This document shows positions 28,266 through 36,370 of a stretch of 64,000 nt of DNA, piece by piece. The stretch is taken from positions 62,001-126,000 of the forward strand of contig SCMY01000008.1 of NCBI GenBank assembly GCA_005502805.1. The letters run 5' to 3'. The stretch is from Rhizobiales bacterium 2SD (GTDB lineage: Bacteria; Pseudomonadota; Alphaproteobacteria; Rhizobiales; Beijerinckiaceae). The position numbers and the translations under genes were made by a program. The first letter of the stretch is position 1, and each line of letters starts with the position of its first letter. Below the pieces are notes generated by a model. The model made no database searches, was not told the DNA's origin, and saw only the letters and a list, made by a program, of their open reading frames with translations.

Positions 28266-29456
28266 ATGGTCCAGGATACGATTCATCGCCGTACATTCCT
28301 CGGCGGCGTCGCTGGCATGGCCGGTATCGCGGCCGCGCCTGGAGCCTTCGCTCAGACACTCAAGCTGCCGGCGTCGCCGCTCACGATCAGCGTCATCGAC
28401 GTCGGCGGGGCGCTCGCACTGGTCCAGACGCCGTTGGAGAACTATCCCAAGGCAAATCCCAAGGCCGTCTCGCGGATGGTCTTCACCAAGGCGCCTGCTC
28501 CCGAGCTGCCGGCGAAGATCAAGGCCCAGCAGAATGCCGGTCGCCTCGATATCGACCTCGTCATCGGCGGCCTCGACGTGCTCTCGGCCGGTATCGACCA
28601 GAAGCTCTGGGTTGACCTGCTGCCGCGCTTGCAGGCCGAGCTGCCGAAGCCGGAAGACATCTACCTCAAGCCGGCGCTGGCCATGCACAATCTGGGGCAG
28701 GGCCAAGCCATGGCGATGGTCTATTATCCCTCCGGTCCGCTGCTCGAATACATGCCGGATCGCGTCAAGCAGGTTCCGACCACGGCCGAGGAACTGCTGG
28801 CCTGGACCAAGCAGAACAAGAACCGCTTCTTCTATGGCCGCCCGGCCAATTCCGGCCCTGGCCGCACCTGGATCATGGGCCTGCCCTATCTCCTGGGCGA
28901 CAAGGATCCGAAAGACCCGGAGAAGGGCTGGGACAAGACCTGGGCCTATCTCAAGGAACTCGGCGAGAACATCGAGTACTATCCGGCCGGCACCGGCCAG
29001 ACGATGAAGGAGCTCGGCGACGGCTCCCGCGACATCATCGTCTCGACGACGGGCTGGGACATCAATCCGCGCGTGCTCGGCATCGTGCCGAAGGAAGCCA
29101 AGATCCAGACGCTGAAGGGTTTCCACTGGGTCACGGACGCCCAGTACATGATGATCCCGAAGGGCGTCTCGGACGAGAAGCTCAACGTGCTGCTCGATCT
29201 GATCCGCCACATGCTGACGCCGGCGCAGCAGGCCTATACCTATGATGAGGGCTATTTCTATCCCGGCCCGGCGGTGAAGGACGTTCCGCTATCGATGGCG
29301 CCAGCTTCCAGCCAGAAGGCGATCGAGGAGTATGGCCGGCCGGAATACGAGAAGCTGATCGCCGACAACCCGATGGAAACCCCGCTCAACCCCGACAAGA
29401 TGGTGATCGCCTTCCGCATCTGGGACGAGCAGGTCGGCGGCGCCAAGCGCAAATAG
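28266..29456 (+). CDS. ABC transporter substrate-binding protein, PotD-like, Tat-exported
   Basis: 396 residues, ATG 28266 with GGGAGGGG upstream. The N-terminus has a Tat-type signal (HRRTFLGGVAGMAG, cleavage near AFAQ). The mature part is a large type-2 binding protein of the extracellular solute-binding family 1/8 class. It starts an operon with a PotA-like ATPase and two PotB/PotC-like permeases. The ligand is unknown. Position opposite gntR-uxuA suggests a sugar acid or oligouronide instead of a polyamine; that is inference from context. Confidence 0.85.
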   Translation: MVQDTIHRRTFLGGVAGMAGIAAAPGAFAQTLKLPASPLTISVIDVGGALALVQTPLENYPKANPKAVSRMVFTKAPAPELPAKIKAQQNAGRLDIDLVIGGLDVLSAGIDQKLWVDLLPRLQAELPKPEDIYLKPALAMHNLGQGQAMAMVYYPSGPLLEYMPDRVKQVPTTAEELLAWTKQNKNRFFYGRPANSGPGRTWIMGLPYLLGDKDPKDPEKGWDKTWAYLKELGENIEYYPAGTGQTMKELGDGSRDIIVSTTGWDINPRVLGIVPKEAKIQTLKGFHWVTDAQYMMIPKGVSDEKLNVLLDLIRHMLTPAQQAYTYDEGYFYPGPAVKDVPLSMAPASSQKAIEEYGRPEYEKLIADNPMETPLNPDKMVIAFRIWDEQVGGAKRK

Positions 29457-29474
29457 TCCTGCTGAAATCACGAA

Positions 29475-29499
29475 GCAGGCCGGTCCTTGACCGGCCTGC
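29475..29499 (+). terminator. Perfect hairpin between binding-protein and ATPase genes
   Basis: GCAGGCCGGT (29475-29484) and ACCGGCCTGC (29490-29499) form a 10-base-pair stem over CCTTG, 18 bases after the binding-protein stop and 60 bases before the ATPase start. In many ABC operons such a stem causes partial termination or protects the upstream mRNA, giving excess binding protein. Confidence 0.6.
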
Positions 29500-29558
29500 C
29501 GCTGTGCTGTCGCCTGTCGGCAGCCGCCCGCCCATCCGTTCGAACCCGATGGTCCTTC

Positions 29559-30632
29559 ATGTCGATACATGCCGCGAATTTCCGCGAACTCAGGCTCGAC
29601 CGGCTCTGCCGCGACTTCGGCACCCATAACGCCGTCAAGGACGTCACGCTGACGATCAAGCAGGGCGAGTTCATCGCGCTGCTCGGCCCGTCTGGCTGCG
29701 GCAAGTCGACGACGCTCAACCTGATCGCCGGCCTGCTGCCCGCGACCGGTGGCGGCATCTGGCTCGACGAGAAGCGCATCGACCCGCTGCGTCCTGAAGA
29801 GCGCGGCTTCGGCATGGTCTTCCAGAGCTATGCGCTCTTCCCGCATATGAGCGTCAAGAAGAATGTCGGCTTCGGCCTGAAGATGCGCGGCATGGCCAAG
29901 GCGGAGAGCGACCGCCGCATCGCCGAGGCTGTTGCACTTGTCCGCCTGCAGGGTCAGGAGGAGAAACTGCCGGGCCAGCTCTCCGGCGGCCAGCAGCAGC
30001 GTGTCGCCATTGCCCGTGCGATTGCGGTGCAGCCGCCGCTCGTGCTGATGGACGAACCGCTTTCCAATCTCGACGCCAAACTGCGCCTCGAGATGCGCGC
30101 CGAGATCCGGCGCATCCACAACACGCTCGGCGCTACCACGATCTACGTCACCCACGACCAGGAGGAGGCGCTCTCGCTCGCTGACCGCATCGTGGTGATG
30201 CGCGATGGCGAGATCCGCCAGGTCGGCGGGCCGGAGGACCTGTTCTCGCGGCCGGACCACCTCGACGTCGCCGAATTCATGGGCTTCCGCAACAAGGTCG
30301 CTGGCCGGGTCGCCTCCGCCACGGCCGAATCGGCAACGGTTACCGTCGGCGAGGTCGGCGTCGTCGGCCGCGTCAGATCGCCGGTTGCGGCCGGGCAGGG
30401 AGCCCATCTCTCGATCCGCCCCGAGGACCTGCACCCGGTGGCGGATGGCGCGCCGGGTCTTGCCGCCAAGGTCGTCTCGACCGAATTCCACGGCCGCGAA
30501 TTCGTCGGCTTCGCCCGCATGGCTGATGACACGCCGCTGACTTTCCTGGCCGATAGCCGCATTGCGCCGGGCACCGAGATCCGCCTCGCTGCGGCCCCCG
30601 ATCGCGTCCTCGTCTTCGGAGGGGGCGCATGA
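29559..30632 (+). CDS. ABC transporter ATP-binding protein, PotA/FbpC-like
   Basis: 357 residues. Walker A GPSGCGKST, Q loop FQSYALFPHM, signature LSGGQQQR, Walker B LVLMDEPLSNLD and switch His in THDQEEAL are intact. A C-terminal TOBE/OB regulatory domain (about 240-357, SIRPEDLHPV) marks it as the MalK/PotA branch. Its stop overlaps the start of the first permease by four bases (ATGA), showing translational coupling. Confidence 0.93.
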   Translation: MSIHAANFRELRLDRLCRDFGTHNAVKDVTLTIKQGEFIALLGPSGCGKSTTLNLIAGLLPATGGGIWLDEKRIDPLRPEERGFGMVFQSYALFPHMSVKKNVGFGLKMRGMAKAESDRRIAEAVALVRLQGQEEKLPGQLSGGQQQRVAIARAIAVQPPLVLMDEPLSNLDAKLRLEMRAEIRRIHNTLGATTIYVTHDQEEALSLADRIVVMRDGEIRQVGGPEDLFSRPDHLDVAEFMGFRNKVAGRVASATAESATVTVGEVGVVGRVRSPVAAGQGAHLSIRPEDLHPVADGAPGLAAKVVSTEFHGREFVGFARMADDTPLTFLADSRIAPGTEIRLAAAPDRVLVFGGGA

Positions 30633-31525
30633 GCGCGTCCACCACCACCGCCGACATCCCGCTGAAACAACGCCTCGCCGCGCGCGGGCTCGACGGGCTG
30701 ACCCTGCTCGTCCTGCCGGCGGTGTTCTTCCTGCTGGCGCTGTTCATCTACCCGTTCCTCTACGGGCTCTTCCTCTCCTTCACGCCGAAGGCGGGCGGGG
30801 CGCTGGCCAACTATCAGCGCTTCTTCTCCGACGCGTTTCTCTACGACACGATCGCGACCACGCTCTGGCTCGCTCTGCCGGTGACGATCGTGACGCTGCT
30901 GCTGGCGATCCCGATCGCCTTCCGCGTCCGCCTGATGAAGAACCAGCGCTTGCTCACCACCATCCTGGTGATCCCGATCACGCTCGGGACCGTGCTGGTC
31001 GCGGAAGGGCTGCTGAACTATCTCGGCCCGCAAGGCTGGTTCAACCGCACGCTGATGACGCTCGGCATCATCTCCTCGCCGGTGAAGCTGCTGCACAATT
31101 ACTGGGGCGTGATGCTCTCGCTGGTCATTACCGGCTTTCCTTTCACCTTCCTGCTGACGCTGTCCTACCTCACCGGCGTCGACCCGGCGCTGGAGCAGGC
31201 CGGCGCGACGCTCGGCGCCGGTCCCTGGCAGCGTTTCAAGCACATCCTCCTCCCGCTGCTGCTGCCCGGTCTCGCCATCACCTTCTGCCTGAGCTTCGTC
31301 CAGGCCTTTTCGGTATTCCCCTCGGCAGTGCTGCTCGGTGCTCCCGCGGGGCCGACACGCGTCATCTCGATCGCCGCCTACCAGGCCGCCTTCGAGGAAT
31401 ACGACTACTCGATGGCCTCGGCCGTCGCGATGATCATGGGCATGGTCCAGCTCGCCATCGTCGTCGCAGTGCTCGGCATGCGCGGCATGCTCTATCGCGG
31501 CCCGGCCGGCGGCGGGAAGGGCTGA
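30629..31525 (+). CDS. ABC transporter permease, PotB-like
   Basis: 298 residues, six predicted membrane helices after a short cytoplasmic N-terminus. The EAA loop that docks on the ATPase reads LEQAGATLGAGPWQRFKHILLP. Translationally coupled to the ATPase gene upstream, and the second permease begins 4 bases downstream. Confidence 0.9.
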   Translation: MSASTTTADIPLKQRLAARGLDGLTLLVLPAVFFLLALFIYPFLYGLFLSFTPKAGGALANYQRFFSDAFLYDTIATTLWLALPVTIVTLLLAIPIAFRVRLMKNQRLLTTILVIPITLGTVLVAEGLLNYLGPQGWFNRTLMTLGIISSPVKLLHNYWGVMLSLVITGFPFTFLLTLSYLTGVDPALEQAGATLGAGPWQRFKHILLPLLLPGLAITFCLSFVQAFSVFPSAVLLGAPAGPTRVISIAAYQAAFEEYDYSMASAVAMIMGMVQLAIVVAVLGMRGMLYRGPAGGGKG

Positions 31526-31529
31526 TCCG

Positions 31530-32360
31530 ATGGTCAAGGACACCCGCCTTTCCACCAAGCTCTGGGCCGCGGCCAACTGGACGCTGATCGGCTTCTTCAT
31601 CGTCAACCTGATCGGCATGATCGCCGCGGTGGTAACGAGTTCGTTCTCGACGCGCTGGCTGCGTTCGTGGCTGCCGGACGGCTGGACGACGCGCTGGTAC
31701 GGCGCCGCCTGGAGCGAGTTCCAGCTCGGCGACGTGCTGACGGTCACCTTCCAGATCGTCTTCCTCGTCGTCTTCCTGTCGGGGCTGATCGGCGTGCCCG
31801 CCGCCTATGCGCTGGCGCGGCGCGATTTCCCCGGCAAGAAGCTGGTGATGCTGCTTTTCCTGCTGCCGCTGCTGGTGCCGCCGATCACCTTCGGCATCCC
31901 GCTCGCGACGGTGCTCTACCGCACCGGGCTCGCCGGTTCGATGTCGGGCGTGGTGCTCGCCAATCTCGTGCCCACCGTGCCCTTCGTCATCCTGGTGATG
32001 ATCCCGTTCATCGAGCAGATCGACACCAAGATCGAGGCGGCGGCGCGCGTCTTCGGCGCCAACACCTTCAAACTCTTCATTCATGTCCTGCTGCCGCTGC
32101 TGATGCCCGGCATCCTCGCTGCGCTGCTGCTCGTGCTGGTCCGCACGATCGCGATGTTCGAGCTGACCTTCCTCACGGCCGGCCCGACCAGCCAGACGCT
32201 GGTGGTCGCGCTCTACTACGCGGTCTTCGCCGCCGGCGTGCGCGCCGTGCAGTCGATCGACGCCATGGCGGTGATCTACATGGTGACGACGCTGGTCTGG
32301 CTGGTGATCGCCCTGCGCTTCGTCAATCCGACGCAGATCGTGGCAAGGGCGAAGCGGTAG
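31530..32360 (+). CDS. ABC transporter permease, PotC-like
   Basis: 276 residues with six membrane helices and the EAA-type loop IEAAARVFGANTFKLFIHVLLP. It is the last gene of the four-gene transporter operon, and a hairpin follows at 32386-32412. Together with the PotB-like subunit it would form the membrane channel. Confidence 0.9.
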   Translation: MVKDTRLSTKLWAAANWTLIGFFIVNLIGMIAAVVTSSFSTRWLRSWLPDGWTTRWYGAAWSEFQLGDVLTVTFQIVFLVVFLSGLIGVPAAYALARRDFPGKKLVMLLFLLPLLVPPITFGIPLATVLYRTGLAGSMSGVVLANLVPTVPFVILVMIPFIEQIDTKIEAAARVFGANTFKLFIHVLLPLLMPGILAALLLVLVRTIAMFELTFLTAGPTSQTLVVALYYAVFAAGVRAVQSIDAMAVIYMVTTLVWLVIALRFVNPTQIVARAKR

Positions 32361-32385
32361 GGAACCTGACGCCTGGTTCCGCATT

Positions 32386-32412
32386 CCTCCGCAGCCGGTC
32401 GAGCTGCGGAGG
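32386..32412 (+). terminator. Hairpin after the ABC operon
   Basis: CCTCCGCAGC (32386-32395) and GCTGCGGAGG (32403-32412) pair perfectly over a 7-base loop. It lies 26 bases after the last permease stop and only 6 bases before the topoisomerase start. A smaller GGAACC/GGTTCC stem (32361-32380) precedes it. Confidence 0.55.
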
Positions 32413-32418
32413 CGTTGA

Positions 32419-33441
32419 ATGGTCACGAAGGGCAGGGGAGGCGCCAAGGCGAGCCAGGGCCGCCTGCGCCGCGCGACTATCGACGATCTCACCATCCGCC
32501 GCGTCAGGGTCGGTCGCAATTTCGGCTATCGCGACGCCGATGGCGGCAGGATCACCGACGAAGAAGCGCTCGCCCGTATCCGCTCGCTGGCGATCCCGCC
32601 GGCCTATGAGGACGTGCTGATCGCCAGTGATCCGCGTGCCCATCTCCAGGCGGCTGGTCGTGACGATGCCGGGCGCATCCAGCATCGCTATCATCCCGAT
32701 TGGGAGAAGGTGCGCGAGCGCCGCAAGCTCAAGCGCCTCGCTCACCTGATCGATGCGCTGCCGAAACTGCGCGAGCGCATCGCCACCGACCTCAAGGATC
32801 GCACCTTGTCGCGCAAGAAAGCGCTCGCCTGCGCCGCCGCAGTCATCGACCGTTGCCATATCCGCGTCGGCAACGAGGTCTACGCCCGCACCAATGGCAG
32901 CCACGGCGCCTCTACCCTGCTGAAGCGCCATGTCGACATCTCCGGCAAGCATGTCGCGCTCGCCTTCCGCGGCAAGGGCGGCAAGGATATCATCTGTGGG
33001 CGCGACGACGCCCCGCTCGCCCGCGCCCTGATGCGGTTGAAGACAATTCCAGGGAAGCGCCTGTTTCAGTATCGCGCCGAGGATGGTTCGGCCGCTGCGA
33101 TCAACGCCGCCGACATCAACGCCTATTTGAAGGGGGCGGCCGGCCTGCCGGTCTCCAGCAAGGATCTGCGCATGCTCGCCGCCAATGCCGCGGCTGCCGA
33201 GCTATTGCTCTCGACCGACATTGCTGCCAGCGAGAGCGGCCGCAAGCGCCAGCTCGCCGACATCATGCGCGCCATCGCCGAGCGGCTGGTCAACACGCCG
33301 GCCGTGGTGCGCAAGAGCTATGTCCACGCCATCGTCGTCGACGCCTATGCCAGCGGGCGCCTCAGCCGCGCCTATCGCAAGGCGCGCGGCCGTGGTGGCT
33401 GCTCGCGCATCGAGCGGGCGCTGGGATTGCTGGCGGCGTGA
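32419..33441 (+). CDS. DNA topoisomerase IB (poxvirus-like)
   Basis: 340 residues, the size of the small bacterial type IB enzymes, which relax supercoils through a 3'-phosphotyrosine intermediate. The N-terminal domain has RRVRVGRNFGYRDADG and IPPAYEDVLI. The catalytic domain shows the Arg/Lys/Arg elements (RVGNEVYART, FRGKGGKD, KDLRMLAAN) and the nucleophilic Tyr near residue 301 in VRKSYVHA. In most relatives the third motif is KD.RTW; the Trp is replaced here. ATG follows closely on a terminator hairpin; the ribosome site is not obvious. Confidence 0.9.
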   Translation: MVTKGRGGAKASQGRLRRATIDDLTIRRVRVGRNFGYRDADGGRITDEEALARIRSLAIPPAYEDVLIASDPRAHLQAAGRDDAGRIQHRYHPDWEKVRERRKLKRLAHLIDALPKLRERIATDLKDRTLSRKKALACAAAVIDRCHIRVGNEVYARTNGSHGASTLLKRHVDISGKHVALAFRGKGGKDIICGRDDAPLARALMRLKTIPGKRLFQYRAEDGSAAAINAADINAYLKGAAGLPVSSKDLRMLAANAAAAELLLSTDIAASESGRKRQLADIMRAIAERLVNTPAVVRKSYVHAIVVDAYASGRLSRAYRKARGRGGCSRIERALGLLAA

Positions 33442-33542
33442 GCGGGATGCATGGTCGCCTGCCTGAACCGGGCGCCGCCGGGGGTTGAACCCGCCGCCAC
33501 ACTGGTGATGCTCGGAGCAAATCATCCGAGGAAGCGCCAGGC

Positions 33543-34685
33543 ATGTTTCTCACCAATTCCGACATGGTCGAGCTGATCGAGCTGCGTCATGCCCTCCACC
33601 GCGCGCCGGAGATCTCCGGCGAGGAGCGCGAGACGGCGAAGGCGATCGTCGGCTTCCTCGCGCCGAGCGCGCCCGATCGCATCGTCACCGATCTCGGTGG
33701 CCATGGCGTCGCCGCGATCTATGAAGGCGCCGAGCCCGGCCCGACGGTGTTGGTCCGCTGCGAGCTCGACGCCCTGCCGATCGAAGATTTGTCTGGTGTG
33801 CCGCATTCTTCGCAAGTGCCGGGCAAGGGCCATCTCTGCGGCCATGACGGCCACATGACCACGGTCGCGGCGCTCTCGCGCGGGCTCGGCCGGCAGCGGC
33901 CGCAGCGCGGACGCGCCATCCTGCTCTTCCAGCCGGCGGAGGAGACCGGGGCGGGCGCCGCCGCGGTGATCGCCGATCCTAAATTCCCGGAGATCGCGCC
34001 CGATTTCTCCTTCTCGCTACACAACAAGCCGGGCCTGCCGCTCGGCGCGGTCCGGATTTCCGAGGGGCCGGCCAATTGCGCCTCGCGCGGACTGAAGATC
34101 GTATTGACCGGCCACACCTCGCATGCCGCGACGCCGGAGCATGCGGTCTCGCCGATGAGGGCGCTCGCGCGACTGATGCCGGAACTGACGGCGCTCGGCC
34201 CGGGCGGCGCCCTCGAGGGCAATTACCGATTGGTCACCGTCACCCATGCCAGCATGGGCGAGCCGGCCTTCGGCATCACCCCCGGCCGCGCCGAGCTCTG
34301 GGCGACCTTGCGCACGCTGAACGATGCCCTGATGGGCTCGCTCTGCGCCGAGGCGGAGGCACTGGTGCGCGAAGCCGCTTCCGCCGGTGGGCTCTCCGTG
34401 GCGATGGACTATCACGACGTCTTCCATCACTGCGAAAACCATCCCGAGGCCGTGGCGCATCTGCGCCGGGCCTGCGACGAGGAGGGCATCGCGCGTGGCG
34501 AGACGCCGCCGCAGCGCGGCTCCGAGGATTTCGGCCTGTTCGGCCGCTCGTCGAAATCGGCGATGTTCCTGCTCGGCTCCGGCGACACCCCGCCGCTGCA
34601 CAATCCCGATTACGACTTCCCTGACGCCATCATCGCGCCCGGCGCCCGCGTCTTCATGCGCACGGTCCGCAATCTGCTGGGTTAG
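33543..34685 (+). CDS. M20-family amidohydrolase/aminoacylase
   Basis: 380 residues, zinc-dependent hydrolase of the M20D (hippurate hydrolase/IAA-amino-acid hydrolase) type. Visible landmarks are LRHALHRAPEISGEE, CELDALPIEDLSG, the metal site CGHDGHMTTVA, QPAEETGAGA and GSEDFG near the end. The dimerisation domain lies in the middle (about 175-290). The natural substrate is an N-acyl amino acid or amide; not determinable. A REP-like repeat follows the stop. Confidence 0.9.
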   Translation: MFLTNSDMVELIELRHALHRAPEISGEERETAKAIVGFLAPSAPDRIVTDLGGHGVAAIYEGAEPGPTVLVRCELDALPIEDLSGVPHSSQVPGKGHLCGHDGHMTTVAALSRGLGRQRPQRGRAILLFQPAEETGAGAAAVIADPKFPEIAPDFSFSLHNKPGLPLGAVRISEGPANCASRGLKIVLTGHTSHAATPEHAVSPMRALARLMPELTALGPGGALEGNYRLVTVTHASMGEPAFGITPGRAELWATLRTLNDALMGSLCAEAEALVREAASAGGLSVAMDYHDVFHHCENHPEAVAHLRRACDEEGIARGETPPQRGSEDFGLFGRSSKSAMFLLGSGDTPPLHNPDYDFPDAIIAPGARVFMRTVRNLLG

Positions 34686-34697
34686 CAGATGATCGCC

Positions 34698-34766
34698 ATT
34701 CTCGGGCGAAGCGAAGCGCAGACCCGAGAATCTCCCGAATGAGATGCTCGGGTCGAGCCCGAGCAT
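34698..34766. repeat. REP-like pair of CTCGGG palindromes
   Basis: Two adjacent inverted repeats with shared arm sequence. ATTCTCGGG (34698-34706) pairs with CCCGAGAAT (34723-34731), and ATGCTCGGG (34744-34752) pairs with CCCGAGCAT (34758-34766) over TCGAG. This is the form of the interspersed palindromic elements found between genes in many Hyphomicrobiales. Only one copy is in this window. Confidence 0.6.
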
Positions 34767-34821
34767 GACGTGCCCTTGCCAGATCGTGCTATGCGGCGCC
34801 TCGAACACAGCAGAGGTGCCC

Positions 34822-35583
34822 ATGCGCAGGATCAGGATCATCGGCATCGGCGCCGGCAATCCCGAGCACGTCACGATCCAGGCGATCAAGGCGCTCAACA
34901 CGGTTGATGTCGTCTTCGTGCCGGACAAGGGCACCGAGAAGGGTGCCTTGCGCGAGCTGCGCGAGGAGATCTGCCGGCGCTATATCGAGCACGACAACTG
35001 GCGCTCCGTGCCGCTCGCCGTTCCCAAGCGCGCCGAAGCGGGCGACGACTATCGCGGCAGCGTCGACGACTGGCATGCGGCGCTGGCCAAGAGCTATGAG
35101 CGCCTGTTCCGCGAGGAGCTCGGCGAGGATCAGACCGGCGCGCTGCTGGTCTGGGGCGATCCCTCGCTCTACGACAGCACGCTGCGCATCATCGAGGCCG
35201 TGCGCGCCCGCGGGCTCCTGTTCGACTACGACGTCATCCCCGGCATCACCTCCGTCCAGGCGCTGGCGGCGGCGCACAAGCTGGTGCTGAACCGGATCGG
35301 CGAGCCTGTCACCATCACCACCGGCCGCAAGATCGCCGAAGGCGGCTTCCGCGACGAGGACGGAAGCACCATCGTCATGCTCGACGGCGAGCAGGCCTTC
35401 GCCAAGATTGATCCCGCCGGGCTCGACATCTGGTGGGGCGCCTATCTCGGCGCGCCGCAGGAGGTTCTCGCCTCCGGCCCGCTCGCCGACATCTCGGATG
35501 AGATCGTCCGTGCCCGCGAGAATGCCCGCGCCGAGAATGGCTGGATCATGGACACCTATCTGCTGCGCAAGCGCGAGGGTTGA
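34822..35583 (+). CDS. cobF: Precorrin-6A synthase (deacetylating)
   Basis: 253 residues; SAM-dependent methylase that methylates C1 of precorrin-5 with loss of acetate in the aerobic cobalamin pathway. The family N-terminus IIGIGAGNPEHVTIQAIKAL and the internal WGDPSLYDSTLRI and GITSVQAL motifs are clear. ATG 34822 has AGAGG upstream; the frame continues further up through the REP-like repeat without meaning. It stands apart from any other cob gene in the window. Confidence 0.92.
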   Translation: MRRIRIIGIGAGNPEHVTIQAIKALNTVDVVFVPDKGTEKGALRELREEICRRYIEHDNWRSVPLAVPKRAEAGDDYRGSVDDWHAALAKSYERLFREELGEDQTGALLVWGDPSLYDSTLRIIEAVRARGLLFDYDVIPGITSVQALAAAHKLVLNRIGEPVTITTGRKIAEGGFRDEDGSTIVMLDGEQAFAKIDPAGLDIWWGAYLGAPQEVLASGPLADISDEIVRARENARAENGWIMDTYLLRKREG

Positions 35584-35609
35584 CCGGCGTCGTTTGCCGT
35601 TAGGCCACC

Positions 35610-35619
35610 ATACCGGTAT
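35610..35619. promoter_or_regulatory. ATACCGGTAT palindrome upstream of GntR gene
   Basis: Perfect 10-base palindrome 34 bases before the regulator start, overlapping a TATAAT-like element (TATAATAT at about 35617-35624). The GGTAT half-sites resemble FadR-subfamily operators, so autoregulation is plausible. Confidence 0.5.
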
Positions 35620-35653
35620 AATATCGGCACGGCTGGCCGAAGGAGTTTCGCTC

Positions 35654-36370
35654 ATGGACGTCCAGCTCCGCCTTCGCGATCCGATCGCGCCGCAGCTCGT
35701 CGCGGCCCTGCGCCAGGCAATCATCGCCAGCGAGCTCCGGCCCGGTGAAGCGCTGTCGGAAAAGGAGATAGCCGGCCGCTTCGGTGTCAGCCGCCAGCCG
35801 GTGCGCGAGGCCTTCATCAAGCTCTCCGAGGCCGGTCTGGTGCAGATCCTGCCGAGCCGCGGCACCTATGTCATGAAGATCTCGTTGCGCGAGGTCGCCA
35901 ATGCCCGCTTCGTGCGCGAAGCCGTGGAATGCGCGCTGGCGCGGGCGGCGAGCAAGCTGATCGATCCAGGGGGCGTTGCGCTGCTGCGCCGTCTCATCGC
36001 CGAACAGGCCGCGGCCGCCGGGCGGGGCGATTACACCCGCTTCACCGTGCTCGACGAAGCTTTCCATCAGGCGATCGCCGAGATTGTCGATTGCGACTAT
36101 GCCGGAAAAGTGGTCGAGAGCGCCCGTGCCCAGACCGACCGGGTGCGCTATCTCTCGCTACCCGGCACCTCGCCGATCCCGCTGTTGATCACCCAGCACA
36201 ATGCCATCGTCGATGCGCTCGAATCCGGTGATTCAGACATGGCCGCGACCGCGATGCGCATCCATCTGCGCGAGATCCTCAACGCGCTGCCGCGCATCGC
36301 TGCGGAGAATCCCGGCCTGTTCGAGGATGAGGAGATGCCGGCTCATACGAAGGCACTGCGTCAGCGCTGA
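35654..36370 (+). CDS. GntR-family (FadR/FCD) regulator
   Basis: 238 residues. ATG 35654 with AGGAG 8 bases upstream. Winged helix about 10-72 (LRPGEALSEKEIAGRFGVSRQPVREAF) and an FCD domain with the ligand/metal residues in DEAFHQAIAEI, QHNAIVDAL and RIHLREIL. Its 3' end overlaps the 3' end of the convergent MocR-type gene by 10 bases. The target is not evident; candidates are itself and the neighbouring amide/amino-acid operon. Confidence 0.9.
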   Translation: MDVQLRLRDPIAPQLVAALRQAIIASELRPGEALSEKEIAGRFGVSRQPVREAFIKLSEAGLVQILPSRGTYVMKISLREVANARFVREAVECALARAASKLIDPGGVALLRRLIAEQAAAAGRGDYTRFTVLDEAFHQAIAEIVDCDYAGKVVESARAQTDRVRYLSLPGTSPIPLLITQHNAIVDALESGDSDMAATAMRIHLREILNALPRIAAENPGLFEDEEMPAHTKALRQR

